Assembly: GCA_937916465.1 (NCBI GenBank)
Contig: CALFTK010000013.1
Coordinates: 1-50,890 of the forward strand
From: an uncultured Bacteroidales bacterium
GTDB lineage: Bacteria > Bacteroidota > Bacteroidia > Bacteroidales > Bacteroidaceae
Direction: 5' to 3'
Length of the DNA stretch: 50,890 nucleotides
The position numbers and the translations under genes were made by a program. Of the stretch, positions 1 to 8,878 are shown one piece after another. Below the pieces are notes generated by a model. That model was given only the letters and a program-made list of their open reading frames with translations, was not told where the DNA came from and did not search any database. Positions within the stretch are counted from its first letter, which is position 1. Each line of letters begins with the position of its first letter.

Positions 1-45
1 GAGAAAATTGGGGCTCATAAAAGTAATTCTCTGAATATAAAGATG

Positions 46-53
46 TAACTTTG
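46..53 (+). promoter_or_regulatory. Bacteroidetes -7 promoter element (metG)
   Basis: The octamer TAACTTTG followed by CA matches the Bacteroidetes housekeeping -7 consensus TAnnTTTG. It lies 36 bases before the chosen metG ATG, and no convincing -33 TTG is seen at the usual distance. Any metG start upstream of 90 would lie inside or next to this element, which supports the later start. Confidence 0.6.
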
Positions 54-89
54 CAATCTAAAACCGATATAAATATTCAAACTGAAGAT

Positions 90-2150
90 ATGAAAGAGTA
101 CAAAAGGATTCTGGTTACATCGGCATTGCCATACGCAAATGGTCCGTTGCACATAGGTCATTTGGCAGGTGCATATATCCCTGCCGACATTTATGTCCGT
201 TATCAACGTCTGAAATCTATTCCTGTAATGTTCATTGGCGGTTCCGATGAACATGGTGTGCCTATTACCATCAGAGCAAAGAAAGAGGGTATTACACCAA
301 AGGATGTTATTGACAGATATCACTATCAGATAAAAGAGACATTCCAGAAGATGGGTGTTTCTTACGATATTTACGGACGCACCAGTTCCGATATACATCA
401 TCAGTTTGCTGCCGATTTCTTCCGCAAACTTTACGACAATGGTAAGTTTATACAGAAAAGCAGTGAACAGTACTACGACGAAGAGGCAAAGATGTTCCTT
501 GCCGACAGATATATAACCGGTGAATGTCCTCATTGTCACCACGATAAGGCATACGGCGACCAGTGCGAAAAATGCGGTACTGCTCTGTCACCAACAGAAC
601 TTATCAACCCTACAAGTACTGTAAGCGGCAGTAAGCCTGTAATGAAAGAGACCACACACTGGTATCTGCCACTTGAACAGTATCAGGAGTGGCTCCAGGA
701 GTGGATTTTAGAGGGACACAAAGAGTGGCGTCCTAACGTATATGGCCAGTGCAAAAGTTGGTTGGATATGGGACTGCAGCCACGTGCCGTAAGCCGTGAT
801 TTGGATTGGGGTATCCCTGTTCCTGTTGAAGGTGCAGAAGGCAAGGTGCTTTACGTATGGTTCGATGCGCCTATAGGTTACATAAGCAATACCAAAGAGT
901 TCTGCGATGCTCATCCTGAACGTGGCACATGGGAACAGTGGTGGAAAGATGAAGATACACGTCTGGTTCACTTTATAGGTAAAGATAACATAGTATTCCA
1001 CTGTATTGTATTCCCATCAATGTTAAAGGCAGACGGCAGCTATATTCTTCCTGATAATGTTCCAAGTAACGAATTCCTGAATTTGGAAGACGATAAGATT
1101 TCCACATCCAGAAACTGGGCAGTATGGGTACACGAATATCTGGAAGATTTCCCGGGCAAAGCAGATGTACTGCGTTATGTACTTACAGCAAATGCTCCTG
1201 AAACAAAGGACAACAACTTTACATGGAAAGATTTCCAGGCACGCAACAACAACGAACTTGTAGCTGTATATGGAAACTTTGTGAACCGCGCACTTGTTCT
1301 TACACAGAAATATTTTGATGGCGTAGTTCCTGCTGCAGGTGAACTGACTGACTACGACAAAGAGACACTGCAGGAATTTGCAGGTGTACAGCAACAGTTA
1401 GAATCACTATTAGAGAACTTTAAGTTCCGCGATGCACAGAAAGAGGCTATGAATTTGGCTCGCATTGGTAACAAATATTTAGCCGATACAGAACCTTGGA
1501 AACTTGCTAAAACCGATATGGCTCGCGTAGAGACTATTCTGAATATTGCATTACAATTGGTAGCCAACCTCTCTATAGCATTTGAACCATTCCTGCCTTT
1601 CAGCAGCGAGAAACTGCGTAATATGATTGGTATGGAGGGTTGTGACTGGAACCAATTGGGCAGCATAGAACTATTGAAAGCAGGTCACAAATTAGGCAAA
1701 GCAGAACTTCTGTTTGAAAAGATAGAAGACGAAGCTATTGAGGCACAGATAAACAAGCTGCTTGCCACCAAAAAGGCTAACGAAGAGGCAGAGGCAAAAG
1801 CTCAGCCTGCCACACCTATACTTCCAAACATTGAATTCCCCGATTTTGAGAAGTTAGACATTAGAGTAGGTACAGTATTAGAGTGCCAGAAGGTGCCAAA
1901 AGCCGATAAACTTTTGCAGTTCAAAATAGACGATGGTTTAGGTGGCAGGACCATACTTTCCGGTATAGCACAGTACTATAAACCCGAAGATTTGGTAGGC
2001 AAACAGGTATGTTTCATTGCGAATCTGGCACCAAGAAAAATACGTGGTATAGAGAGCCAGGGTATGATTCTTAGCGCACTGAATGCAGACGGAACACTGG
2101 CTGTTACTACAGTAGAAAAACCTGTTAATCCGGGTAGCGAAGTACGTTAA
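90..2150 (+). CDS. metG: methionyl-tRNA synthetase with C-terminal tRNA-binding domain
   Basis: Charges tRNA-Met with methionine in the cytoplasm. The 686-residue protein shows the class I HIGH motif at residues 21-24 (context PLHIGHLAG). A zinc-knuckle insertion follows (CPHCHH...CEKCG), and the KMSKS loop appears as KISTS. The last ~110 residues form a Trbp111/EMAP-like OB domain (LDIRVGTV, LAPRKIRGIESQGM) that adds tRNA binding and usually dimerisation. An in-frame start exists at 51, but it overlaps the promoter; ATG 90 gives the conserved N terminus just before the Rossmann strand. ispD follows 11 bases downstream, so the two are probably co-transcribed. Identity is secure. Confidence 0.97.
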   Translation: MKEYKRILVTSALPYANGPLHIGHLAGAYIPADIYVRYQRLKSIPVMFIGGSDEHGVPITIRAKKEGITPKDVIDRYHYQIKETFQKMGVSYDIYGRTSSDIHHQFAADFFRKLYDNGKFIQKSSEQYYDEEAKMFLADRYITGECPHCHHDKAYGDQCEKCGTALSPTELINPTSTVSGSKPVMKETTHWYLPLEQYQEWLQEWILEGHKEWRPNVYGQCKSWLDMGLQPRAVSRDLDWGIPVPVEGAEGKVLYVWFDAPIGYISNTKEFCDAHPERGTWEQWWKDEDTRLVHFIGKDNIVFHCIVFPSMLKADGSYILPDNVPSNEFLNLEDDKISTSRNWAVWVHEYLEDFPGKADVLRYVLTANAPETKDNNFTWKDFQARNNNELVAVYGNFVNRALVLTQKYFDGVVPAAGELTDYDKETLQEFAGVQQQLESLLENFKFRDAQKEAMNLARIGNKYLADTEPWKLAKTDMARVETILNIALQLVANLSIAFEPFLPFSSEKLRNMIGMEGCDWNQLGSIELLKAGHKLGKAELLFEKIEDEAIEAQINKLLATKKANEEAEAKAQPATPILPNIEFPDFEKLDIRVGTVLECQKVPKADKLLQFKIDDGLGGRTILSGIAQYYKPEDLVGKQVCFIANLAPRKIRGIESQGMILSALNADGTLAVTTVEKPVNPGSEVR

Positions 2151-2161
2151 ACAAGAGCAGT

Positions 2162-2866
2162 ATGAAGAGTGTTGCAGTAATATTGGCCGCAGGTTCGGGT
2201 TCCAGAACAGGACTGGATATTCCCAAGCAGTTTCTTATGCTTGCAGGCAAATGTGTATTGGAACACTCTGTTGATACCTTCTGCGCACATCCCGGTATAG
2301 AAGAGGTGGTGATAGTTGTTGCCACTGAATATATAGACAAGGTACAAAAATTGTCAGAAGATAGGGACTGGCAGAAGGTTAAACATATAGTGCAAGGAGG
2401 TAAAGAGCGTTATCACTCCACATTGGCAGCAGTAGATATTTACCGCAACCAACCCGATTGCAATATGCTGATACACGATGCAGCAAGACCACTTGTTACA
2501 ACAGAAATTATAGACAAAACCATAGAGGCAATGAATAGCTACACCGCAGCCGATGTAGCTATTCCTGTTGCCGATACCATTGTAGAGAGTCACGATAGTG
2601 GCAACACTATGGATACTGTGCTGAACCGAGATATTCTTTACAGTGAACAGACACCACAGGCATTCAGACGTTCCGTTCTGGAAGAGGCATACAGAATAGC
2701 ACTGCAAGACCCCGATTTTAAATCTACAGACGATTGCGGTACAGTTATAAAATATATGCCCCAGGTACCTGTTGCAATAGTACCCGGGAGCACATCAAAC
2801 ATTAAACTCACCTACGCAAGCGATATACCTATGATAGAGTGGTTACTTGCCAACAGAAAGGGGTAA
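2162..2866 (+). CDS. ispD: 2-C-methyl-D-erythritol 4-phosphate cytidylyltransferase
   Basis: Transfers CMP from CTP to MEP, the third step of the non-mevalonate isoprenoid pathway. At 234 residues it has the usual family length. The N-terminal nucleotide-binding loop ILAAGSGSR is followed by the PKQF signature at about residues 22-25. The IHDAARPLV motif lies mid-protein, and the STDDCG and NIKLTYASD segments near the C terminus are typical. It sits 11 bases after metG, probably in one transcript. Its last 24 bases overlap the 3' end of the opposing yfhO-like gene, so the two transcripts converge with no terminator between them. Confidence 0.96.
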   Translation: MKSVAVILAAGSGSRTGLDIPKQFLMLAGKCVLEHSVDTFCAHPGIEEVVIVVATEYIDKVQKLSEDRDWQKVKHIVQGGKERYHSTLAAVDIYRNQPDCNMLIHDAARPLVTTEIIDKTIEAMNSYTAADVAIPVADTIVESHDSGNTMDTVLNRDILYSEQTPQAFRRSVLEEAYRIALQDPDFKSTDDCGTVIKYMPQVPVAIVPGSTSNIKLTYASDIPMIEWLLANRKG

Positions 2867-5311
2867 CTTACTCTTTCTGCATCTTAATACTGCCACCACA
2901 ATCATAGCAAGTATCGATGTGTACATTATTCCTACAAATATCAATGACAGAGTATCGCCCTTACGAACACTATCTGGGCGGAATTCAAAACGTATATCAT
3001 GATTTCCCGCAGGTATATTGATAGCACGCAGCAGATAGTTCACACGGAAAATATCCACCGGTTTATCATCAATATATGCTTTCCAGCCATACGGATAGTA
3101 GATTTCCGAAAATACTGCTGTACCTGCTTTGCTTGAAGCCGATTTATAGGTTAACACATCGGGGGCATACGATGTTAAGGCTATCTGTGCATCATCGCCC
3201 TGAACAGGGGTAAAGTTCTGCACATAACCTGCAAATTCCTTATCCAGTACCGCAGTGGTTTTAAGGTTGATAGAACCAAGTGCAGCACACTCCTGATTGG
3301 CATTTTCTGCAACCAACAGAGTATCTACAAACCAGGCATTACCCATAGCATACGGATTACGTTGCGGAACAACACGTCCTTCATCGTCGGCCACTATAAA
3401 GTATTTTGCGTTCAACATACTTATAACATCCATATCCATCTTTGACAGATATTGGTCTATAATATCCTGATAACGACGTAGTTTTGCAGCGCTGTAACCG
3501 CCTATCGACTTCAGATAGTACGATGTACGTGCATCGTTAAATGTGCTTGTAGTAAGATTCAGCACTCTGAAATGGGGATCTTTATCGGTTAGAATAGCCT
3601 GTTCGTAGGGTTTCATTGCAAAGGCACTCTGATTCTGTTTTGCTGTTACAAAGTTACTGTCATTCAGGAAACGCTTGTTTACAGGCCACATATCGGCAAC
3701 TACCAGTACACCTAAAATGGCTATCATCCAACTCTTTTTAATAAGGTTATTTGCAAACAGCCATACTGTTGCAGCAGAAAGCAGAATAAATAAGAATGAA
3801 CGGAATGAATCGTTGCGGAACATTATAGCGCGCTCTTCCACTATAGCTGAATATGCCCAACCCGGTAACTGTGATGCAATATTTGCATCGTATGAAGAGG
3901 TAAATGTAAAGAGTGATTTACCAAACAATGCAAATATAAGACAGAGTCCACCTGTTATGCCTGCCGATATATAGAGGTTTTTGTTTATGGATTTTTTATC
4001 TACAGTTCCGTCCATTATCTGTTTAAGTGCAAGGAATCCTAACAGTGGTACTGTAACTTCTGCCACTATCAATATAGATGAAACAGAACGGAATTTGCTG
4101 TATAAAGGGAAGTATTCAAAGAACAGTTCGGTAAGCCACATCCAGTTCTTACCCCAGGCAAGTGCAAACGAAAAGAAGGTAGCTACAAGCAGTGCCCATT
4201 TGTACGGACCTTTAACAAGAAGCAGTCCCAAAACGAACAAGAAGCAGACTATAGCACCTGCATATACCGAACCAACTGTAAACGGCTGTTCGCCCCAATA
4301 GGTGGGAGCAGATTGACAGAAGGCTTTGGCATCGGCTTTGGATACACCATTTTTTACCAAGGTTTCGTATAGATGAGATTCGGTTCCTACATCGTAACCG
4401 GATGCTGTTCCCATAAATCCCGGAATCATAAAGGTAAGTGATTCGTCTATGCCATAACTCCAGTCAGTAGCATATTTTATGTCCAATCCATCGCTCTTTT
4501 TTTCTCCCTCTGCCACTTGTACCAAATCGGAATGTCCACCACGCATTGTTTCGGTCATATATTCACTGTTGGCAAAGATATTGGCCATACCGGTACCCAT
4601 ACCAACCACTACAGAACCTGCAAATAGCAGTGTGGATATAAGCAAATCTTTATAGCGTTTCTCCTTAATATGTATGTAAAGTTCTGCACAGAACAGAACG
4701 CCTATAAGCATAAATATGTAATATGCCATCTGTGGGTGAGGCGAAAAACCTACCGATACAAATATCATGGTAAGCGCCGCACCAAGAGCATACTGTTTTT
4801 TGAATATTAAGAAGAATCCGCCTACTACTACTGACATAAGTGGAATACTCCATGCCTTTGTAGCGTGTCCTGCCGCCTCTATTATGAAGAAATATGATGA
4901 AAATCCTATAGCTAATGCACCCACTATGCTAAGCCACTTATCTACTTTGAATGAACGCAACAGTGCAAAAAAACAGCAGAAATACATAAGGAATACCAAA
5001 TGCAGATGTGTTGCAGATGGATGAAATAATCTGTTCAATGGTTTCATCAGTGTTGCTGACGCATATTGTCCACCTCCTATCTGATAGTTTGGCATACCGC
5101 TGAACATTGATCCTGTCCACCAAGTGTTATTACCGGTATCTTTTCGATACTGCACACTTTCTCGCACTGCTGAATTTGCATTGACTGTATCGCCTGCATA
5201 AACCACCTTTCCTTCGAATTCAGGGGCACAATAAACACACGCAATAATTGCAAAAAGAGCTAAAGCCACCAAGTATGGCAAATACTTTGAAAATATCTTC
5301 TTCTTATCCAT
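2843..5311 (-). CDS. YfhO-family multi-spanning membrane protein
   Basis: An 822-residue polytopic membrane protein. It has an N-terminal membrane segment (about residues 11-28), an extracellular-type loop with the family signature GNNTWWTGSMFSGMPNYQ, about a dozen hydrophobic spans, and a soluble C-terminal domain ending in a last membrane helix. YfhO (PF09586) proteins have a GT-C-like fold, and in Firmicutes they glycosylate teichoic acids. The Bacteroidetes substrate is unknown; a polyprenyl-linked sugar donor is inference. An in-frame GTG at 5317 exists, but ATG 5311 (MDKKKIF) is preferred. Its transcript ends inside ispD. A divergent glycosyltransferase gene lies upstream. Confidence 0.88.
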   Translation of the reverse strand: MDKKKIFSKYLPYLVALALFAIIACVYCAPEFEGKVVYAGDTVNANSAVRESVQYRKDTGNNTWWTGSMFSGMPNYQIGGGQYASATLMKPLNRLFHPSATHLHLVFLMYFCCFFALLRSFKVDKWLSIVGALAIGFSSYFFIIEAAGHATKAWSIPLMSVVVGGFFLIFKKQYALGAALTMIFVSVGFSPHPQMAYYIFMLIGVLFCAELYIHIKEKRYKDLLISTLLFAGSVVVGMGTGMANIFANSEYMTETMRGGHSDLVQVAEGEKKSDGLDIKYATDWSYGIDESLTFMIPGFMGTASGYDVGTESHLYETLVKNGVSKADAKAFCQSAPTYWGEQPFTVGSVYAGAIVCFLFVLGLLLVKGPYKWALLVATFFSFALAWGKNWMWLTELFFEYFPLYSKFRSVSSILIVAEVTVPLLGFLALKQIMDGTVDKKSINKNLYISAGITGGLCLIFALFGKSLFTFTSSYDANIASQLPGWAYSAIVEERAIMFRNDSFRSFLFILLSAATVWLFANNLIKKSWMIAILGVLVVADMWPVNKRFLNDSNFVTAKQNQSAFAMKPYEQAILTDKDPHFRVLNLTTSTFNDARTSYYLKSIGGYSAAKLRRYQDIIDQYLSKMDMDVISMLNAKYFIVADDEGRVVPQRNPYAMGNAWFVDTLLVAENANQECAALGSINLKTTAVLDKEFAGYVQNFTPVQGDDAQIALTSYAPDVLTYKSASSKAGTAVFSEIYYPYGWKAYIDDKPVDIFRVNYLLRAINIPAGNHDIRFEFRPDSVRKGDTLSLIFVGIMYTSILAMIVVAVLRCRKSKLPLSVGK

Positions 5312-5339
5312 ATTCACACTTAACTACTGTTTTAATGTG

Positions 5340-5347
5340 CGAAAGTA
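5340..5347 (-). promoter_or_regulatory. -7 promoter element for the yfhO-like gene
   Basis: On the minus strand this reads TACTTTCG, a TAnnTTCG variant of the Bacteroidetes -7 box, 28 bases before the ATG at 5311. No clear -33 element was found. Confidence 0.45.
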
Positions 5348-5366
5348 CATTTTTTAACTCAAACTT

Positions 5367-5397
5367 TTGTTATAAGGAGCTCTATTTGTTACTTTTG
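5367..5397 (+). promoter_or_regulatory. -33/-7 promoter for the glycosyltransferase gene
   Basis: A TTG at 5367-5369 and TACTTTTG at 5390-5397 are separated by 20 bases. This matches both Bacteroidetes consensus elements and their spacing. The -7 box ends 22 bases before the ATG, so the leader is very short. Confidence 0.65.
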
Positions 5398-5419
5398 CTA
5401 TGAAACTTATTACAAAAGT

Positions 5420-6547
5420 ATGAAAATAGTAGTTTTAGGTACAGCATGGCCATATAGAGGTGGAATAGCCCTTTTTAACGAAAGATTGGCCAGAGAATTC
5501 CAGAAAGAGAACGATGAGGTGATAACCTACACCTTTACATTACAGTATCCATCTTTCCTGTTTCCGGGAAAGACCCAATATTCCGAAGAGCCTGCTCCGC
5601 AGGATATGACTATAGTGAGAAAGGTTAGTTCAGTAAATCCGTTCAACTGGATAAAAGTAGGTCGTGAACTAAAGAAGATGGCTCCGGACCTTATTGTAAT
5701 AGGTTTTTGGTTGCCATTTATGGCACCATGTTTAGGCACTATTGCACGTATTGCTAGAAAGAACGGTAAAACCAAGGTGGTGTCGGTGGTACACAACATT
5801 GTTCCGCACGAACACCGCATAGGCGACAAGATGTTTGCAACATATTTCTGTAATTCAGTAGATGGATTTGTGGCTATGTCAGATTCCGTACTGAATGACC
5901 TTACACTGTTTGACAGCGTAAAACCGCGCGTATTTTGCAGACATCCGCTATACGATAACTTTGGTAAGCAGGTAGATAGAGAGGAAGCTCTATCCGAATT
6001 AGGTTTGGACACAAACAACAGATATATGCTCTTTTTTGGTTTGATAAGAGACTACAAAGGGTTGGATATTATGTTGAAAGCATACGCTGACAGCCGTCTG
6101 CGCAAGATGGGAGTTAAACTGATTGTAGCAGGTGAATTCTATAACAATGCAGAAAAGTACTTTGAATTAGAAAAAGAGTTGGGACTGGAAGGCGAAGTTA
6201 TATGGCACAGAGAATTTGTACCGGATAGCAAGGTGCGCTACTATTTTGGTGCTGCCGATATTATAGTACAACCATACAAATCGGCTACACAGAGTGGTGT
6301 AACTCAGATTGCATACCATTTTGAAAAGCCAATGATAGTTACTAACGTAGGCGGACTGGCAGAGATTGTACCAAATGGTAAAGCCGGATATGTGGTTGAA
6401 CCCGATGAAAAGGAGATAGCCGATGCCATAGTAGATTTCTTTGGCAACAACAGACAGGATGAATTCAAAGAGGGACTTCTGTTTGAAAAGAGAAAATATG
6501 CCTGGTCAAATATGACCAAATCTGTAAAAAAAGCCGGAGAGAAGTAG
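5420..6547 (+). CDS. family 4-type (GT-B) glycosyltransferase
   Basis: A 375-residue cytoplasmic or membrane-associated GT-B enzyme. The N-terminal domain has the acceptor-side glycine loop WPYRGGIALFNERLA (about residues 9-24). The C-terminal donor domain shows MLFFGLIRDYKGLDIML and a late motif (IVQPYKSATQSGVTQIAYHFEKPMI is read at about residues 280-305), with the spaced glutamates and glycines expected for nucleotide-sugar binding. It probably extends a cell-surface glycan; the sugar cannot be told. It is monocistronic, has its own promoter, and is closed by a strong terminator shared with rnr on the other strand. Confidence 0.85.
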   Translation: MKIVVLGTAWPYRGGIALFNERLAREFQKENDEVITYTFTLQYPSFLFPGKTQYSEEPAPQDMTIVRKVSSVNPFNWIKVGRELKKMAPDLIVIGFWLPFMAPCLGTIARIARKNGKTKVVSVVHNIVPHEHRIGDKMFATYFCNSVDGFVAMSDSVLNDLTLFDSVKPRVFCRHPLYDNFGKQVDREEALSELGLDTNNRYMLFFGLIRDYKGLDIMLKAYADSRLRKMGVKLIVAGEFYNNAEKYFELEKELGLEGEVIWHREFVPDSKVRYYFGAADIIVQPYKSATQSGVTQIAYHFEKPMIVTNVGGLAEIVPNGKAGYVVEPDEKEIADAIVDFFGNNRQDEFKEGLLFEKRKYAWSNMTKSVKKAGEK

Positions 6548-6556
6548 ATAAACAAT

Positions 6557-6594
6557 ATAGACCCCAAAAGTTTTTTCTGACTTTTGGGGTCTAT
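6557..6594. terminator. bidirectional intrinsic terminator
   Basis: A perfect 14-bp stem (6557-6570 with 6581-6594; core ACCCCAAAAG/CTTTTGGGGT) has a 10-base loop and is followed by TTTTT-rich sequence on the plus strand. The opposite strand also runs into T-rich sequence. It separates the converging glycosyltransferase and rnr transcripts. Confidence 0.9.
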
Positions 6595-6610
6595 TTTTGC
6601 CTGTAGCGGT

Positions 6611-8770
6611 CTATTCTACCAGTTCGTAATCCATCTGCTTACGTTCCAGATTACATTTTGCCACTTGAATACGAACAGGATCACCCAAACGATAGGTACG
6701 TTTTGTTTTACGTCCTACTATGCGATAGTTCTTTTCATCGAATTCAAAATAATCTCCCTCCAAAGAACGGATTGGTATCATTCCTTCACACTTATTTTCA
6801 ACTATTTCAGCATAGATTCCCCATTCGGTAACACCACTTATAACCGCATCATATACCTGTCCCATACGGTCAGCCATATATTCTACCTGTTTGTACTTTA
6901 TGCTGGCTCGCTCTGCCTGTTCTGCCAACTGTTCCATGTGTGAACAGTGTTCGCAGTTCTCTTCACATTTGGCTTTCATTACACTGCGACCACCCGAAAG
7001 ATAACGGGTAAGCAGACGATGCACCATCAAATCCGGGTAACGTCGTATAGGCGATGTAAAGTGTGTATAGTAATCGAATGCCAAACCATAGTGACCAATA
7101 TTATCGGTGGTGTAAATGGCTTTTTGCATAGAACGAATAGATACTATCTCTACCAGATTCTGCTCTTTTTTGCCCTTAACATCGGCCAATAGTTTGTTCA
7201 TTGATTTTGCCACATCCACATTTGTTCCGGTTATCTTTATTTTGTAACCGAACTTAGCTATGAACTGCTGTAGGTTCGATAATCGGTCAGGATCGGGTAC
7301 GTCGTGTACACGATATACAAAGGTCTTGGGATTTCTATCCTGCTTTTTGCCTATATATTCTGCTACACTGCGGTTGGCAAGCAGCATAAATTCCTCTATC
7401 AGCTGATTGGCATCTTTTGATTCTTTGAAATAGACACTCATAGGATGTCCCTTTTCATCTATATCGAAACGAACCTCTACCCTGTCAAAGCCTAACGCAC
7501 CATCTACAAAACGTTTTTCGCGCAAAATTTTTGCCATACGGTCCAACTGCAGAATTTGCGATGTATATTCATCGCCCGGAAGCGGTTCGTTACCGCCCTG
7601 TTGGAATCGTTCTATTATGGCCTGAGCCTCTTCGTATGTATATCGGCGATTACTGCGAATAACAGTACGAACTATTCTGTACTTCTTCACTACCGCTGCA
7701 TCGGTCATTTCAAATATGACTGAATATGCCAGTTTGTCTTCATTGGGACGAAGAGAACATAGATTATTACATAGATTTTCCGGCAACATAGGTATAGTTC
7801 TATCTACCAGATATATTGAGGTGGCACGTTTGAATGCCTCTTTATCTATGGGAGAACCCTCTTCTACATAGTGACTTACATCGGCTATATGGACACCTAC
7901 TTCCCAAAGACCTTTTCCAATTTCGCGAATTGAAAGGGCATCGTCAAAGTCTTTTGCATCGCGTGGATCTATGGTGAATGTTACCACATCGCGGAAATCT
8001 TCTCTTTCAAGAAGAGCATATTCAGGAATCTCTGCAGGAATAGCATTTGCAGCCTGTTCCAACTGTTCGGGATAGCTGTATGGCAAACCATATTCAGCAA
8101 GTATGGCGTGCATTTCGGTTTCGTTTTCGCCCGATGCGCCCAACACCTCCACTATCTTACCTATAGGGCTGCGGTCTGTTTCGGTAGGCCATTCTACCAC
8201 CTTAACTATAACTTTATCGCCGTTGTGCAGTTTTTTAACAGCACTATAAGGCACTAATATATCTTTATCGGAACGGTCCGGTGTAACCACAAAAGCACAA
8301 TCGTTGTTCTTTTGAAGAGTGCCCACAAAGGTCTCTTTTGCACGTTTAAGTATCTCTACAACTTCTCCTTCGGGACCAGAAAGCGGTGCTTTTGCATACT
8401 GCACAATTTTTACTCTGTCACCATTTGTTGCGCCCATGGCGTTACGCTCTGCTATCATAACATTGCAACTGCCATCATCAGGAATAAAGTAGTTCTTTCC
8501 ACCTACTCTGCGCTGCAGTACACCTTCCATGAATTTATCTTTCTGTGCCAAACAGAAACGACCATTCTCCTCTTTCAAGAAACCTACATCAACCAAATCC
8601 AGAACAAGTTCCAAACAGATACTTCTCATTGGGTGCGTTTTCAAACGCAGTTCTTCATACAGATTCTTTACACTTAATGAACTATCCTGATTATTCCTAA
8701 AGTAGTCCATCAACTGTTCCATCATATATTTGCGGTTCATTTTTACACCGCCTTTGTAAGATCTGCCCAT
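6611..8770 (-). CDS. rnr: ribonuclease R (RNase II/R family 3'-5' exoribonuclease)
   Basis: Degrades structured RNA processively from the 3' end. In 719 residues the order is an N-terminal winged-helix-like region, two cold-shock/OB domains (SCNVMIAERNAMGATNGDRV), the RNB catalytic domain with the metal-binding cluster TFTIDPRDAKDFDDAL, then HFTSPIRRYPDLMVHRLL, and a C-terminal S1 domain (VISGVTEWGIYAEI). The frame stays open upstream to 8845, but that extension looks like a non-coding AT-rich leader. ATG 8770 (MGRSYKGG) gives the expected basic N terminus; an internal ATG 30 bases later is also possible. It ends next to the shared terminator. Confidence 0.95.
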   Translation of the reverse strand: MGRSYKGGVKMNRKYMMEQLMDYFRNNQDSSLSVKNLYEELRLKTHPMRSICLELVLDLVDVGFLKEENGRFCLAQKDKFMEGVLQRRVGGKNYFIPDDGSCNVMIAERNAMGATNGDRVKIVQYAKAPLSGPEGEVVEILKRAKETFVGTLQKNNDCAFVVTPDRSDKDILVPYSAVKKLHNGDKVIVKVVEWPTETDRSPIGKIVEVLGASGENETEMHAILAEYGLPYSYPEQLEQAANAIPAEIPEYALLEREDFRDVVTFTIDPRDAKDFDDALSIREIGKGLWEVGVHIADVSHYVEEGSPIDKEAFKRATSIYLVDRTIPMLPENLCNNLCSLRPNEDKLAYSVIFEMTDAAVVKKYRIVRTVIRSNRRYTYEEAQAIIERFQQGGNEPLPGDEYTSQILQLDRMAKILREKRFVDGALGFDRVEVRFDIDEKGHPMSVYFKESKDANQLIEEFMLLANRSVAEYIGKKQDRNPKTFVYRVHDVPDPDRLSNLQQFIAKFGYKIKITGTNVDVAKSMNKLLADVKGKKEQNLVEIVSIRSMQKAIYTTDNIGHYGLAFDYYTHFTSPIRRYPDLMVHRLLTRYLSGGRSVMKAKCEENCEHCSHMEQLAEQAERASIKYKQVEYMADRMGQVYDAVISGVTEWGIYAEIVENKCEGMIPIRSLEGDYFEFDEKNYRIVGRKTKRTYRLGDPVRIQVAKCNLERKQMDYELVE

Positions 8771-8862
8771 TGTATTTCTATTTTTAATGTTTAAAATCTC
8801 TACGAAGATATATAAAAACAAAATAAATGAAGCAAAACGAATCATAAATTATAAAAACAGAG

Positions 8863-8870
8863 TAATTTCG
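8863..8870 (+). promoter_or_regulatory. -7 promoter element (epimerase gene)
   Basis: TAATTTCG followed by CC is a TAnnTTCG variant of the -7 box. It ends only 8 bases before the ATG at 8879, so the transcript would be almost leaderless. No -33 TTG is clear. Confidence 0.45.
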
Positions 8871-8878
8871 CCTTCGTT

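Noticed and set aside
90..2150. KISTS instead of KMSKS in MetG as a damaged active site
   Set aside because: The position and context are normal for this branch of MetG, and the core lysine/serine pattern is kept.
6584..7192. Plus-strand frames over the 3' half of rnr
   Set aside because: They are antisense shadows of a strongly conserved gene, with no signal or motif.
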